A DNA stretch of 64,000 nt from Welwitschia mirabilis (taxonomy: Eukaryota > Gnetophyta > Gnetopsida > Welwitschiales), in NCBI GenBank assembly GCA_051453625.1, contig JBOZIK010000001.1:9118640-9182639 (forward strand). The letters run 5' to 3'. The notes under the pieces are model-generated. The model was not told the DNA's origin. It made no database searches and saw only the letters and a list, made by a program, of their open reading frames with translations. Position numbers and translations under genes: made by a program. This document shows, piece after piece, positions 47,431 to 59,219 of the stretch; position 1 is the first letter of the stretch; every line of letters begins with the position of its first letter.

Positions 47431-48419
47431 TCATTTTTCTGGTCATAGGGACAATAAGAAGGATGACGAAAACAAAGAGTAGGAATAGAGAATAGAAATT
47501 TAGCAAAAATTTAAAAGTTGAAAATAGACTATTGTCCTTTTAGTCATGTGAATGACATAAGGGATAATCAAAAACTAATTATTACTAACTAATAATTACT
47601 ATAATCTGAAAATAAAAAGTAAAAAATAAAATCAGGGCTGTCATCCACCTTGTCATGGGAACAATGAAGGAGACGATAGTTATTTAACTAGTGAAATAAA
47701 AACTAAAAGAAAGATTCATAGACATAAAATAGCCAAGCCTCAATGGAGGATGCACAGCCCTTCACCAAGGGAACATCTTTCTACAACTCTTGAGATGGAT
47801 CTCCAACCCTTCGATCTCCTATCATAAGAATGTCTAATGCAAATGAAGATGGATAGGAAAGTGGAAGAGGGTCTTATTTATAGGGCTAAAAAGTGAAACA
47901 GTCACATAAAATGCATTGTAAAATGTGCTTAATTATAAGAAAGAAATGGATGAAATGGACACAGGTTAGTTGACAGTTACAAGTGTCATCCTGTTTGTCG
48001 TGGGGATGACCAATGGAATGATGGAGCAAACATTACATTCATCATCCTGCACATCATGGGGATAACCATGGGGACGATACTCCTTTAGAAAAGATGACTC
48101 AGCAATGTGACTCTAATCCATGTCAGCATTCCCATGTGGCATTATTAGTGCTGTCATCCTATCCGTTGTAGGGATGACAGAGGGGATGATAGTTCTCTTT
48201 GTCTTTTTAACTTAAGAGAAGTCTTCCTTTTACATTAGTGATCTTTCTCCAAAGCCATGTACATCAGAATGTGCCTAAAATACCTTTGAATATGCCAAGA
48301 ATTACACATTTCTGTGATCATCTATTAATTCTCCATAATCCTTATAATTGCATTTAATACTGTATAAGTGTCTTACAAAATAGCTCATAACCCCATCAAA
48401 TACATACAATTTGGTAGCA
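47431..48419 (-). repeat. 5' LTR of the minus-strand gypsy-derived element
   Basis: Minus-strand start TGCTACCAAATTGTATG at 48419. It shares with the left LTR the TATA-like CTATAAATAAGACC (near 47883), the phrase CTTCGATCTCCTATCATAAG and several GTCATGGGGA-type units. The inner end near 47431 is approximate, and I could not find a primer site there. Confidence 0.6.
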
Positions 48420-48950
48420 TGTTAGTTGATTTTAGTGAAATTCCCAAACATTTCAATATGGATAAACTATATTGCCAATAAATTGTTCAATACTTGAAGA
48501 AATATTTTCTCTGTAAATCAGTGATGGACTTTAATGCTAACTTCATTAGAAGAATCTACATCAAAATCCACATAGAAAAAGCTTTAGATGCAAACATAAA
48601 CTTAAGTTTCCATAATTCCTCTTTTCTATAACCGATGACATATCCTTCACTTCCAAATCTAAGATATTATTGAACTTGTGTTTTTAAAACTTTAGGTAAC
48701 CTAAATGGCATACTATGAAATCCTATATGTAATTAAATCATTCATTTGGGATATCATAGTACGTGTGCTTTTAGGGATATTAAGGCCACTAAAAGCTTTG
48801 AATTCAATATCCCCTACGCTACTAGTGCGATAAGTAAGGTTATTAAAAGAAATAGTAAAGTAAACTTCAAGTTAAATTACCACTATAGGAAACCACCATT
48901 AATTAGAATTTTTTATTTTAAATATTAATTATTTTCATATTATAGTATAT
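48420..48950 (+). repeat. Local duplicated unit, copy B, right piece
   Basis: Matches 40812-41200 (AGTGATGGACTTTAATGCTAA near 48518, CCAATATGGATAAA-like phrases). Together with 41290-41406 it makes one full copy split by the 7-kb element. Confidence 0.75.
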
Positions 48951-49139
48951 GCATCCTTTGATTTTGAGATGTTATTTATGTTGTATCTAGGATTGAGTCT
49001 TTTAATCTTAATAAAAAGCTATTCAGTTGTGATGCAAACCTCATATGCAAGTTGATATCTAATGGATCTATAACACCAACCACATGTGAAGGATAAGAAA
49101 TAAAGTACACTACTATTAGCAATACACATGGCTAAGGGG

Positions 49140-49315
49140 GAATATGCAAGAACTCTTAGTAGTAGTTAGGAACTTACTACAAAACTTGAATAAAGTAAAC
49201 TTGATGACTTAACCATTAAAATATTCAAGTTCACTTCATTAAGGGTAGTTAGAATGTTCTAGTAAACTTTGTAGTAGTTGATTTTTCAACTATTATTAGG
49301 AGTTCTTGCATGTTC
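49140..49315. repeat. Foldback / MITE-like hairpin (about 176 bp)
   Basis: Left arm GAATATGCAAGAACTCTTAG (49140-49159) pairs with the right arm ending GAGTTCTTGCATGTTC (49300-49315). The inner 11-mer TGCAAGAACTC / GAGTTCTTGCA is perfect, and inner parts (ACTACAAAACTT against AAGTTTGTAGTAG-like text) also pair. No coding sequence. No target duplication seen. Confidence 0.65.
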
Positions 49316-50073
49316 TTTATTATTTATCTAAGTATCTTTCTTAGGTGCTTAGCCATGGATCTTTTGTATAAAATGGTGGAAGATAAATCCTAATTGTTTT
49401 ATAGATTTCTTATGGATTGAAAACAAGAAGCAAATAAAAAATAGAATACTAAGATTCTCCAACCATACTGCAAGATTAAGTTTTTCTGCTTGAATATTAA
49501 TACATAATTGAAGTCCTAGATATATAGGAGAGTTTTTATTATTGATGTAATCAAGTAAGTTGTATGTGAAGTAATTTTAGCTATCTATAATTTTAAAGTT
49601 TAGTCTAGGTAATTGTAAAAAAGTCTTTGATGATATACAACTTTTAAAAAATTTTCAATTGCTACTAGGTACATTAGATGACTTTTACTTCATATGATTA
49701 TGCGTAGTATATACTTTAAATTCATATATGTAATACCTCAACTCTAATTACTCTTATTAAGTATCATTATTTTAATTGAGGGGATTTAAATTAATTAGAA
49801 TGCTTAGTGAAACCTAGGATCAAGTTAGACATATACTTTATCAGTATGATTATATATATTTAAGAAAAAAGGATCTTACAAATATTTCTTATGAAGTTAA
49901 ATATAAATTATTTTGGTTCAAATTAGAATAGAAGGAATTAGATAAATAATTAGAGGTAGATCTCAGACAAATTTCTATATCACTTTCTTTATAGAAATTA
50001 CTAAAGGTTAACTAGATATATAAGAAGGCGTTTGATGACCTAATCAAAGGAAATAGGAAAAGGAATTTTTAGA
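49316..50073. other. AT-rich DNA, probably part of the older gypsy element
   Basis: No domain is readable. By position it would be the 5' part of the Tat/Athila-like element into which the chromovirus inserted, but I could not confirm that from text. Confidence 0.3.
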
Positions 50074-50078
50074 GAAAG

Positions 50079-50495
50079 TGTAATATTCCAAATTCACTAT
50101 TTGTAAAATAAGTATGTCAAAGAACTAAATGAGCATAATTAACAAAGATATAAATGGATGTGACCCAAATATGTAAAGATGTATCCTTTCATTATGCTAC
50201 TTGAGCCTATGGTATTAGGTAGGGGTGGATAGACTAGGTGGATGTAACTAACAATAATCTTGGCTGATCTTGAAGGGTTCTAAGAGTGGGATTTATATCA
50301 TAGTCAACGTCTTTACCTTTAACCACTAGTCCAAGGCTATTGACTGATCATGACGAGTGTAATTCGTTGAGTCTAATAATAAAATCTACATTCTTTCCAA
50401 ATTATTCCTTGTTATTCCTATTGATCCTAGCATATTGCTTTACATGTTCCTTTTTATGAAAAATTAATTCAAAATTAGTAAAATGAAACATTACA
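50079..50495 (+). repeat. 5' LTR of the chromovirus (417 bp)
   Basis: TGTAATATTCC to AACATTACA. Aligns end to end with 55230-55646, same length. Shared long phrases include AATATGTAAAGATGTATCC and CTTTTTATGAAAAATTAATT. Confidence 0.92.
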
Positions 50496-50509
50496 TTTGG
50501 TATCAGAGC
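50496..50509 (+). promoter_or_regulatory. Primer binding site (initiator tRNA-Met)
   Basis: TTTGGTATCAGAGC directly follows the LTR and carries the canonical tRNA-Met complement TGGTATCAGAGC. Confidence 0.9.
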
Positions 50510-50639
50510 ACACAACAAAGTAGTAAACTACTACTTTGAGGAAAAACAAGGAAGGAACCTAGTTTCATAAATATGCAAAGTTCTGCATTAAGAAAACAAG
50601 TCCAAAGGCAAATAGTACATAAAGAAAAGATATGATAAA

Positions 50640-51720
50640 TGAAAAAAACAAGGCACCAATGAAAATCAGGGTGCATAATGTCTTGATAAGTATACTTAGA
50701 TCACTACTGAGGAGGAAGGAGATTCTTCATAGAGAATAGAACTAGGTTGTATCCTATGTGCCTAGGATAGGAGGCTCCGCACCACTTGGAATGACTTCCA
50801 TCCCAGTAAGTTAGCTGGGAACCACTGTAGTACTAATTTTAACTGAAGAAGAACCTACTATAGAATCTACCCTAGTAATGAAGTATGATTTCTTATAGAG
50901 CTTGATGTAAAGCTTGATATAAGCTAATAGTATCCCCAATAAATGCTCCTTTAAAAGCTAATAGTGTCCCCTATAGAACATCTAGATGAGACTACTAAGC
51001 ACACAGGCCAACTTCCAAGCCTTCCTGTCAAATCAAGTCAGTCACTTCAACATAGAATAATGTGAAGGAGAGAAGATTACTAAAATGATATGCCTAAAAA
51101 TATATGAAGGCAAAGCAAGAATAAGCGAAGAAGCCATATCTTAAATCTATAAATAGAAAACTCCTTTGATCTTTGGAATGTCCACTACAAAGATAATGCA
51201 CATATGTTACTGCCTTTTTAGCAGAAAATAAATAAGAATGATAGTCAAGATTCCAACAAAAACATCCCCAAAGGATACCCTGAAATACCTTCATAGAATA
51301 ATTGAAAAAGAAATTCATTTCAGAAGATTTCATTGAAGACCAAATGGTGGAGTTTCAATGCCTCTGCTTGAGAAAATATCCATTAGATGAACATTGGTAT
51401 AAATTCCAGTGCCTCATGAAATATCAAAAGAACTTTACCAAGAAGTAGTTGATTAACAATTTTATTGAAACTTTACCACCCAAACTTAGAAGCGTCTTAT
51501 GCACCTTTGAGATTAAATTCATTGAAAACGCTTACCACAAAATAAAACATTATCTTTAAAGGCAAGAAAATCGATGGACTGAGCTCCATCATCCATAAGT
51601 GGATAGACACAATATGCTCAATACACCATTAGCATGACAACCATATAGAACAAACCTTACTTGCTATGAATGTTATAAGAAGGGTCACATTGCTAGAAAT
51701 TACCCTTCCAAAGCATAAGC
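50640..51720 (+). pseudogene. gag: Chromovirus gag, broken
   Basis: Text near 51360-51540 (ECLCLRKYPLDEHWYKFQCL, KNFTKK, stop, LINNFIETLPPKLRSVLCTF) fits the capsid pattern of gypsy gag. The nucleocapsid knuckle at 51662-51706 reads CYECYKKGHIARNYP: C-x2-C-x4-H-x4 with the last Cys changed to Tyr (TGC to TAC). Upstream the frame is poorly kept, so the start is approximate. Confidence 0.75.
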
Positions 51721-51849
51721 ACTAAATCTTCCTTAGCACAGTTGGCCTCAAGATTTACAGAATCAAGGCATATAACCTAAAAGGATATATGCTACCATCC
51801 AAACAAGTGTGATTCATAACTAGTAATCATGATCAAATTTCACTTTTTT

Positions 51850-54757
51850 TTATATATTTCTTATTTCATTCCTAGTTGATAGTGGTGCCTCATACAACTT
51901 CATTTCACCAACATTATTTTACAAACTAGACATCACTCCATTCAAGGAACAAAAATCTACCATAAGGGTTGTAGGGGATAGTTTTCTTACATAAGACAGG
52001 ACCGTTGTCCTCATCAATTACAACATTCGTGAATCACATTTAAGGATAAATTCTATGTTTTTCAAATTAGGGAGTACCATGCATTTTAGGGATTTTCTTC
52101 TTAGTCAAATATAATGTTTGAATTAATTTTCGCTAATGCATGCTACTACTATCAACTTTATTTAGAGAATGAATCTAAAAAAGGAGGGAAGAAATAAGAA
52201 GATATATTTGACCACATCTAAACAGATCTCAAAAGTTGTTAAAGGAAGCAAGCCTTCATTGTCTTGGTGCAAGGAAAAAATCATAAAAAAAATCTCACTC
52301 TACCATAAGGACTACAAGAATTCTCTAATGTATGTGAAGACTCAAAAATACTCCCATCCAAGATAAAAGTATAGTACACAATTGACTTAGTTCCTAGAGC
52401 ATAACTAATAGCTCAAGAACCTTACCAATTCTTAATGATAGAACTAAGAGAACTGAAACTATAAATTAAGCAGCTACTTTTAAAAGTAAAAATTCATCTT
52501 AGTGTGTTACCATAGGGATCACTGGTAACCTTTGTAAAGAAAAAAAATGGTTCTTGCAACTTTGCATTAACTACAAGTAGCTAAACAAGGTAACCATCAA
52601 AAATAGGTATCCACTACCAAGAATCAATGACTTATTAGATAAACTTCAAGAAGCTAAATTGTTTTCAAAGATCGACTTAAAGTCTATATATCATCAAATC
52701 CACATTAAGAATGAAGACATCTACAAAATCACCTTTAGAAACTTCAATTTAATAAATGCTTTAGCTACTTTTATGAGTTTGATGAATGATATTGTCTAAC
52801 CTTATTTAGATAAATTCATAGTTGTATTTTTAGATAATATTCTAATATATTCCAAGAATCAAGATGATCATGTTTCACACTTGAAGAAAGTTCTACAAGT
52901 TCTATCCAAGCATAATTTCAAAACCACATTAAGCAAATGTAACTTCTTTTAGATATAAATTAGCTACCTAGAACATGTTATCTCTAATAAAGGAGTCACA
53001 ACCAATATAGCCAAAATACAAGCTATAAGGAAATGGTTAGAACTAAAGGATGTCACATAAGTTCGAAGTTTCATAGGGGTCGTTGGCTTCTATAAAAAAT
53101 TCATCCTAGGATTCTCTCAACTTGCAATTGAAATATTTGACCAAATCAACATCCACATTCGACTTTAATAATAAATGCAAGAAATCATTTCTCAGATTAA
53201 AGCTACTACTTACAATAGCACTTATTCTTAGAATCGCAAATATGAACAAATCATTTACAGTCATCATCGATGCTTCTACCCAAGAAATAGGAGTCATACT
53301 TAGCCAAGATGATCAGGTGATTACTTACAAATAAAGAAAGCTAAACCAACATGAGAAGAACTATCCTATTCATGATCTTGAATTACTAGCCATAATACGT
53401 GCCTTAAAAGTTTGAATACATTATCTTATGAAAAGCAAAGTCTTACTCAAAGTAGATCATAAAATCTTAGAATATTTTCAGAAACAGCCTCTTTCAAATA
53501 TGCAACAGAGGAGATGGAACAAGTTGCTTGTAGAATACAACTTTAAATTATAATATACCCTAAGAAAAGAGAACAAAGTTGTGGATGCCCTAAGCAGAAT
53601 GTAATGCTTCATAGCAACCAATGTTACATCAGATCTATCAGCTTTCCTTAAAACATCTTTAGCTAATGATTCATACTTCAAGGACATACATCAACTAATT
53701 CAAGAAGAAGAAGAAGTAGATACTTACATGCTCTTGTGGAATGAATCTCTCAAAAGGATGATGCCTTTGCATTCCACAAGGTCTATGGAGAAGGAAGTTA
53801 ATGTCTGAACTGCATGAAGTCCCATATGCAGGATACCCCAAGCTCGTTAAAAATTATTACCAACTATGAAAACACTACTTTTGGTACAAAATGAAAGAAA
53901 ACTTGAAGAAATACATTTGCAATTGTTCCATTTGCCAGTAGATGAAGATTGATTAGGGAAGACCCACATGACTCCTTCAACCTTTAGGAGTACCATAGTG
54001 GAAATAGAAAGAAATCTCCATGGATTTCATCATTGGGCTAGCTCTTACGAAGAGACAACATGATGCAATTTTCATTTGTGTAGATAGGTTAAGCAAGATG
54101 GCTCATTTCATTATAGTTTGAAGCTCTAATTCAATCAAAGAATTGTCCCTCTGGTTCATGAAAGACATTTGTATTATACATGGTTCATTGCAATTCATAG
54201 TATCTGATTGATATTTAAAGTTCTTATCTAAGTTCTAGCAAAGTTTCTTCCATTAATTAGGTACTAAACTTAGTTTGAACACTGCATACCATTCAGAAAA
54301 AGATGGCCAAACCAAAAGAGTAAATTGCATACTAGAAGATACTCTATAAGGTTACATGACTAGAAAGCCCAAACAATGGAAGAACTACCTACATTTAACC
54401 GAGTTTGCTTACAATCAGATGTTCTAGGCTCTCATTCGATGTTTACCATTTAAAGTAATGTATAGTAGGAACTGTGTCACCCCTGTCACCTGGTCAGATC
54501 CTCCACAGGGATTAGGAAAAATGGCATCCTCAGAATTAAAAATAATGGAAGATGTAACTATTAAAATAAAAATACAACTACAAGTAGCACAAGATCAATA
54601 TAAGACATATTATAATCAGAAACATCAGACTTGCATATTCCAAATGGGTGAACAAGTATTGCTAAGAATCCAACCAGATATGAACTCCTTGGAAATAGGG
54701 AAGTACAACAAGTTTAGCCCCACAGTATGGTGGTCCATTCAAGATTATTAAAAGAAT
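51850..54757 (+). pseudogene. pol: Chromovirus pol: protease, RT, RNase H, integrase, broken
   Basis: Protease VDSGASYNFISP at 51875-51910. [22 protein letters not shown] near 52575-52650 and catalytic VVFLDNILIYSKN near 52824-52860 (second Asp of the DD pair now Asn). RNase H: TVIIDASTQEIGVILSQ near 53258-53310 and KENKVVDALSRM near 53569-53602. Integrase: zinc-site half YICNCSICQ near 53910-53940, [14 protein letters not shown] near 54072-54113, and LNTAYHSEKDGQTKRVN near 54275 then CILED, the Glu of the DDE triad. The open frame 54458-54751 is the integrase C-terminal part (MGEQVLLRIQPD). Many stops fit C-to-T change of Gln codons. Confidence 0.88.
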
Positions 54758-54889
54758 AGGGAAAAACTAGAACTTCCTCTACAAATGTCTCGAATACATC
54801 CAGATTTTCATGTGAGCACAATTAAACCATACCACAAAGATGGGAACTATGACTACACCTTAAATTAATAACATGTTATGCTCAAACCT

Positions 54890-55054
54890 AACCTAACTTT
54901 TGCTGTTTAACTAGAAAAAGTCCTACATACCAGAACTAAGTAATTAATGAATAAAAATGTAAACAAAGTACTTATCCAGTGGACCCATCGTAATCAACAA
55001 ACTTGGGAAAATAGGAAGTACATGCAAGAGCCTTTTCTCAAACTTTTTAAATAA
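54890..55054 (+). pseudogene. Chromodomain at the end of chromovirus integrase
   Basis: Text VLHTRTK, stop, LMNKNVNKVLIQWTHRNQQT and WENRKYMQEPFLKLFK, stop near 54921-55053. It has the chromodomain pattern: a short beta strand, the V-W--- core Trp, TWE, and a C-terminal helix ending in LF. In chromoviruses the domain guides integration to marked chromatin. It follows integrase after a linker and before the polypurine tract. Confidence 0.75.
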
Positions 55055-55216
55055 AGCATGATATACCATTTTTATGTTATTAATGTATCTCTTAATAAAT
55101 GATATCTCTCTTTCTATTATGTTTTGTAGATATTACAGAAAATAATTTGAAAGAGCATGGCTTCAGAGATGATGCAAGAAGAGGAGAAACTGCACTCGAA
55201 GATGAGCACGATGCTT

Positions 55217-55229
55217 AAGGGGGAGGGAG
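55217..55229 (+). promoter_or_regulatory. Polypurine tract
   Basis: AAGGGGGAGGGAG immediately before the 3' LTR start at 55230; primer for plus-strand DNA synthesis. Confidence 0.9.
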
Positions 55230-55646
55230 TGTAATGTTCCAAATTTACTCTTTGTAAAATAAGTGTGCTAAAATGCTAAATGAGCGTAATTAATAAAGGT
55301 CTGAATGAGTTTGATCCAAATATGTAAAGATGTATCCTTTCATTATGCTACTTAAGCTTATGGCATTAGGTGGGGCTGAATAGACTGGGTGGATGTAACA
55401 AATGATAACCTTAGTTGATCCTCAAGGATCCCAAGATGGCGACTCAGGTTATAGTCCATGTCTTTACCTTTGACTACTAGTCCAAGGATATTAGCTAATA
55501 ATGAGAAGTGTAATCTGCTACTTCCAATAATAAAATCTACATTCTTTTCAAATTATTCCTTGTTATTCCTATTTATCTTGGAATATTGCTATATATATTC
55601 CTTTTTATGAAAAATTAATTCAAAACTAGTAAAATGGGACATTACA
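55230..55646 (+). repeat. 3' LTR of the chromovirus (417 bp)
   Basis: TGTAATGTTCC to GACATTACA; same length as the 5' LTR, followed by GAAAG. Confidence 0.92.
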
Positions 55647-55651
55647 GAAAG

Positions 55652-58600
55652 TATGCTTAAAAAGTTAAAAATTTATGATGTTAGAACACTATAGTCCTAA
55701 ACACAAGAAACTAGACATTGCAATAGTTATAGTGATGTTATAAAGTGTCCATAAATTGAAGCATTATTTGGTGGATTTGAAAGCTAGTGTTAACTTGATG
55801 CTAAAGCATATCATGAAAAGGTTGGAGTTAATGGATAGTTATAACCAATAAACATTCACTTAGAAATAGCAGATGCATCTCTAAAAAGATTTATTATTGT
55901 GATTAAGGATTTGATTATCCAAGTGGACAAGGGATACTATCCCACTGATTTTTTGGTTTTAGAAGCAGAAACAAGTGGAAGCTATCCACTAATATTAGGT
56001 AGGGCATGGTTAGCAACTACCAATAATATTATGTATATAAGACAAGGGATCTTGACATTGCAATTTGAGAATAAGAGATCTGATGTGAAAATTTACAATG
56101 CTGTTGATAAATGCATAGAAAAAGATGAGGTAAAAAATTATATTAAGGAATGTAATCTTCTAAGAATTATACAATATTAGAGTAAGAAAGAGCTAAATAA
56201 GTGGTTGATCCTATGTGGGAGAGAAGAATTTATAAAGGGATAAGGAGAGCAAGTTAAACTGATAAAACATTCCTCAGATTTATTCAAATTCTATGGGTTG
56301 ATAGAAGAATTAATACAAGAGTAGGCTAAGAACAAAGTAATATCTGAGTATGAAATAATAGAGAAAGCCAACCGAGATCATCTCTTTTATACAAAGGGTT
56401 TGTTGAACTAGGGTGGAATCAAGCCTTCTACTTACAATAAGAAGGGAAAAGGAATTCCACCTCTATTGGACTTGAACCCTCTACTTATAGACCTAAAATT
56501 TATGTTTTTAGATAAAAAATAATAGTAAGTGAGTAGTATTGAATTTCCACTTGCAAATTAAGCAGAACAAGAAATTGTTAGAAATTCTGAAAAGAAAAAT
56601 GGAAGTCTTTGTGTGAACCCAAACGTTAAAATTTACCTAGAACTTGGTGCTAAACCTATTAAAAAGATGCAAAGAAGTTTAAACATAGCATTGAGAGAGG
56701 TTATTAAGGAAGAAATTATTAAGCTGATTGATGAGAAAATCATCTACCCTATCTAAAATAGTGAATGAACAAGTGCCATTCTTATGGTATCAAAGAAGAA
56801 TAACAAATAATGGTGTGCATTGACTTTAGAAAACTCAATGTTGTCACTTATAAGGGTCATTTTTTCATTTCTTTTATTGATGAGGTAATTGATAGGATTT
56901 AAGGACAGGATGTTTACTATTTCTTTGATGATCAGAGTGGCTAAACTTAACCAATTTTACTTATTTCTTTAATAATTATTCCTTTAGAAGAATGCCCTTT
57001 GACTTGTGCAACTTCCCTATGACATTTCAAAGAGCTATGACAAGTATATTTATGGTTATGCTTGATAATTTTCTATAGATTATAAATAATTTTTATATTT
57101 GGGGTAATTCTTTTGATCAAATACTAGAAACATGAGAGAAGGTGTTGAATTGATGTATTAAGAGTGGGTTAAAACTCCACTAAAATAAATCACACCTCAT
57201 GATAAAGAAGGAAATAGTGTTAGGACATATTGTTTCGAAGGATGAAATAATTATGAGTCCTTCTAAAATTGCATTCATAAAGCAATTTCCTTCACCCACT
57301 AATGTTAAACAACTAATGTCATTTCTAGGTCATGCAATATTTTATAAAATATTTATAAAGGAACGGTCAAAACCTTGCAAGCCTTTACATTCCCTATTAG
57401 AAAAGGAAGTAGTCTTCGAGTGTGGAGAAGCATTTATGCTACTAAAATAGAAATTAATCATTGCCACTATTCTAAGAGGACCTAATTGATATTTAGATTT
57501 TTAATTAATGAGTGACACCAACAACTTTACAACATGTGCTATATTAGGACAAAAAGTAGATTTAAAAAATCAGTAGTTGTCACTTGTTTTAGTACGACCT
57601 CGAATGAAAAATAATGCAATTATTCCCTCTTAGAATAGAAAATATTAGTTATAGTCTCAGCCTTGGATAAATTCACCCAGTACATCATTGAATATCACAT
57701 CAAGGCGTACATTGATCATGTTGTTATTCAATTATGCTAACAAAGCCTAATTTTGGTATTAGGATAAATTTTTGGATACTACTTTTATAGGAGTTTAATC
57801 TTACCATTGTATATAGGAAGGGCAGTGAGAATTTAGTGGTTGATCACCTATTTAGGCTTCTTACCTTACTAGAACTGAGTGAAGACAATTACAATTATGA
57901 AACGTTCCTTAATGAAAGTATGTTTGTAGCGTAGGCCCAGGAAGATTTAAACCCTTGGCTTATAGATATAGTTAATTACCTAATGTGCCAACATATGCCC
58001 CAATCCTGAACTAGCTATGAGAAAAGGTTGTTTTTAAGTAAAATTAATAACTATCATTGGATTTCACCTTTGTTGTTCAAGGAATGTTTAGACAGAACTT
58101 ATAGGACGTATGTGCTAAATGGAAGTAAGATAAAATCCTTGAATTATGTCATGGAGGTATTAGAAGGGGCTTTTTTGATGGAAGAAGAATAACACAAAAA
58201 GTTATACATGTAAGATTTAATTGTTCAACACTCTTTAGAGATGCTGATAAATTTAGTAGAACATGTGAAAGATGCCAAAAAAAGTGGACCTTTAAGTAAA
58301 TGTAATACACTACCTCTTCAACTCAATTTAAAATGTGAAATTTTTAATATTTTATGACCCTTGAAACTTTTATCTTTTGGAAAATCTTACATTCTAGTTA
58401 TGTCTGAATATGTAAAAAAGTGGGTAGAAGCAAGAGCTACCCAAAAGAATGATGTAAAAAACAGTATATGCTTTCATAAGAACTCATATTTTGATTAGTT
58501 TGGATTCCCATGGGTACTAATTTCTAATTAAGGAACATATTTCCTAAATAAGGTAGCATAGAACTCTTGATAGAAAATGGCATACAGCTTAGGATAGAAA

Positions 58601-59219
58601 ATTCTTATCATACATACAGAAGTGGTTTCACTGAATGTACAAACAAAGAAATGAAAAGATTACCACCCAAGTTAGTTACAAATTTTAAAGCTAGTTAGAG
58701 CACAAAGTTGAAGCAACTGATGTGGGTACATGAGACTACTTTTTGAATAGCTTTAGTTACTATTGCTTCCTTAGTTTATGAAAAACAATCTGTGTTACTG
58801 GTAAAAGTTGCCTTTAAGTCTTTAAAAAATCTATTACTATCTTCAACTCTGAGAATATGCAGAAGGGTGAAGAAAATAGAGTTGACCAATCACAAAAGTT
58901 AGATGAGCCTAGAATAAGTCCTTTACAAAGTTCAGTGCTTAGTAAGAATTAGATAAAACAATAATTGCATCTAAATATTATAAGAACTACTTTCCAACTA
59001 GGAGACTTGAGACTTCTCTTTGATTCCAAGATTCATGACATTCATAATAAACTTATTTCTAGATGGTTAGAACCTTTTCAAGTAATGTCACAATATGATA
59101 ATGAAGTAGTTCTCATTTTTGACAAAAATACCATTGAAGAACATGCCCAAGTTCTAAAGGTGATTACCCTGGAAGGAGAACCCTTCATAATCCTTGAGAA
59201 CCTTTCTGGCATTATTTAA
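55652..59219 (+). pseudogene. pol: Tat/Athila-like gypsy pol (protease to integrase), broken
   Basis: Protease: DLKASVN near 55777 in place of DLGAS-N, then open frame 55899-56180 with DLIIQVDKGYYPTDFLVLEA and PLILGRAWLAT, the pattern of Tat/Athila protease. RT: RSLNIALREVIKEEIIKLID near 56673-56730, and the open frame 57199-57450 reads IVLGHIVSKDEIIMSPSKI and FPSPTNVKQLMSFLGHAIFY, very typical of this group. RNase H: LDKFTQYIIEYHIKAYIDHV near 57664-57723. Integrase: YVKKWVEARAT near 58408, and open frame 58965-59219 (FQLGDLRLLFDSKIHDIHNK, SRWLEPFQV), the integrase C-terminus. No chromodomain. The 5' part is missing here because the chromovirus lies at its left. Confidence 0.85.

Larger units (their letters stand above)
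41407..48419 (-). mobile_element. Gypsy-derived LTR element lacking most of pol (LARD / TR-GAG like)
   Basis: About 7 kb, transcribed from the minus strand. Two related LTRs bound it: the right part of the left one (41930-42622) matches 47715-48419. A polypurine tract AAGTGGGGGACTATGATG on the minus strand (42640-42623) precedes the left LTR, which is therefore the 3' LTR. The interior has a gag-like region (47430 to about 45270) and a short integrase tail (44345-44307), but no protease, RT or RNase H that I can find. It interrupts the local duplication copy B. The exact left end and target duplication are not resolved. Confidence 0.7.
50079..55646 (+). mobile_element. Structurally complete chromovirus (Ty3/gypsy), 5568 bp
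   Basis: Both LTRs are 417 bp, TGTAAT...ATTACA, flanked by the perfect duplication GAAAG (50074-50078 and 55647-55651). In between: intact primer site, gag with knuckle, protease, RT, RNase H, integrase, chromodomain, polypurine tract. Integrase followed by a chromodomain and short LTRs place it among chromoviruses, perhaps the Reina or Galadriel clade; I cannot choose between them. The coding region has many stops, so it could move only with help from others. It is younger than its neighbours by LTR similarity. Confidence 0.92.

Noticed and set aside
53106-53687. Minus-strand frames opposite RNase H
   Set aside because: The plus strand carries clear gypsy RNase H text at the same place.
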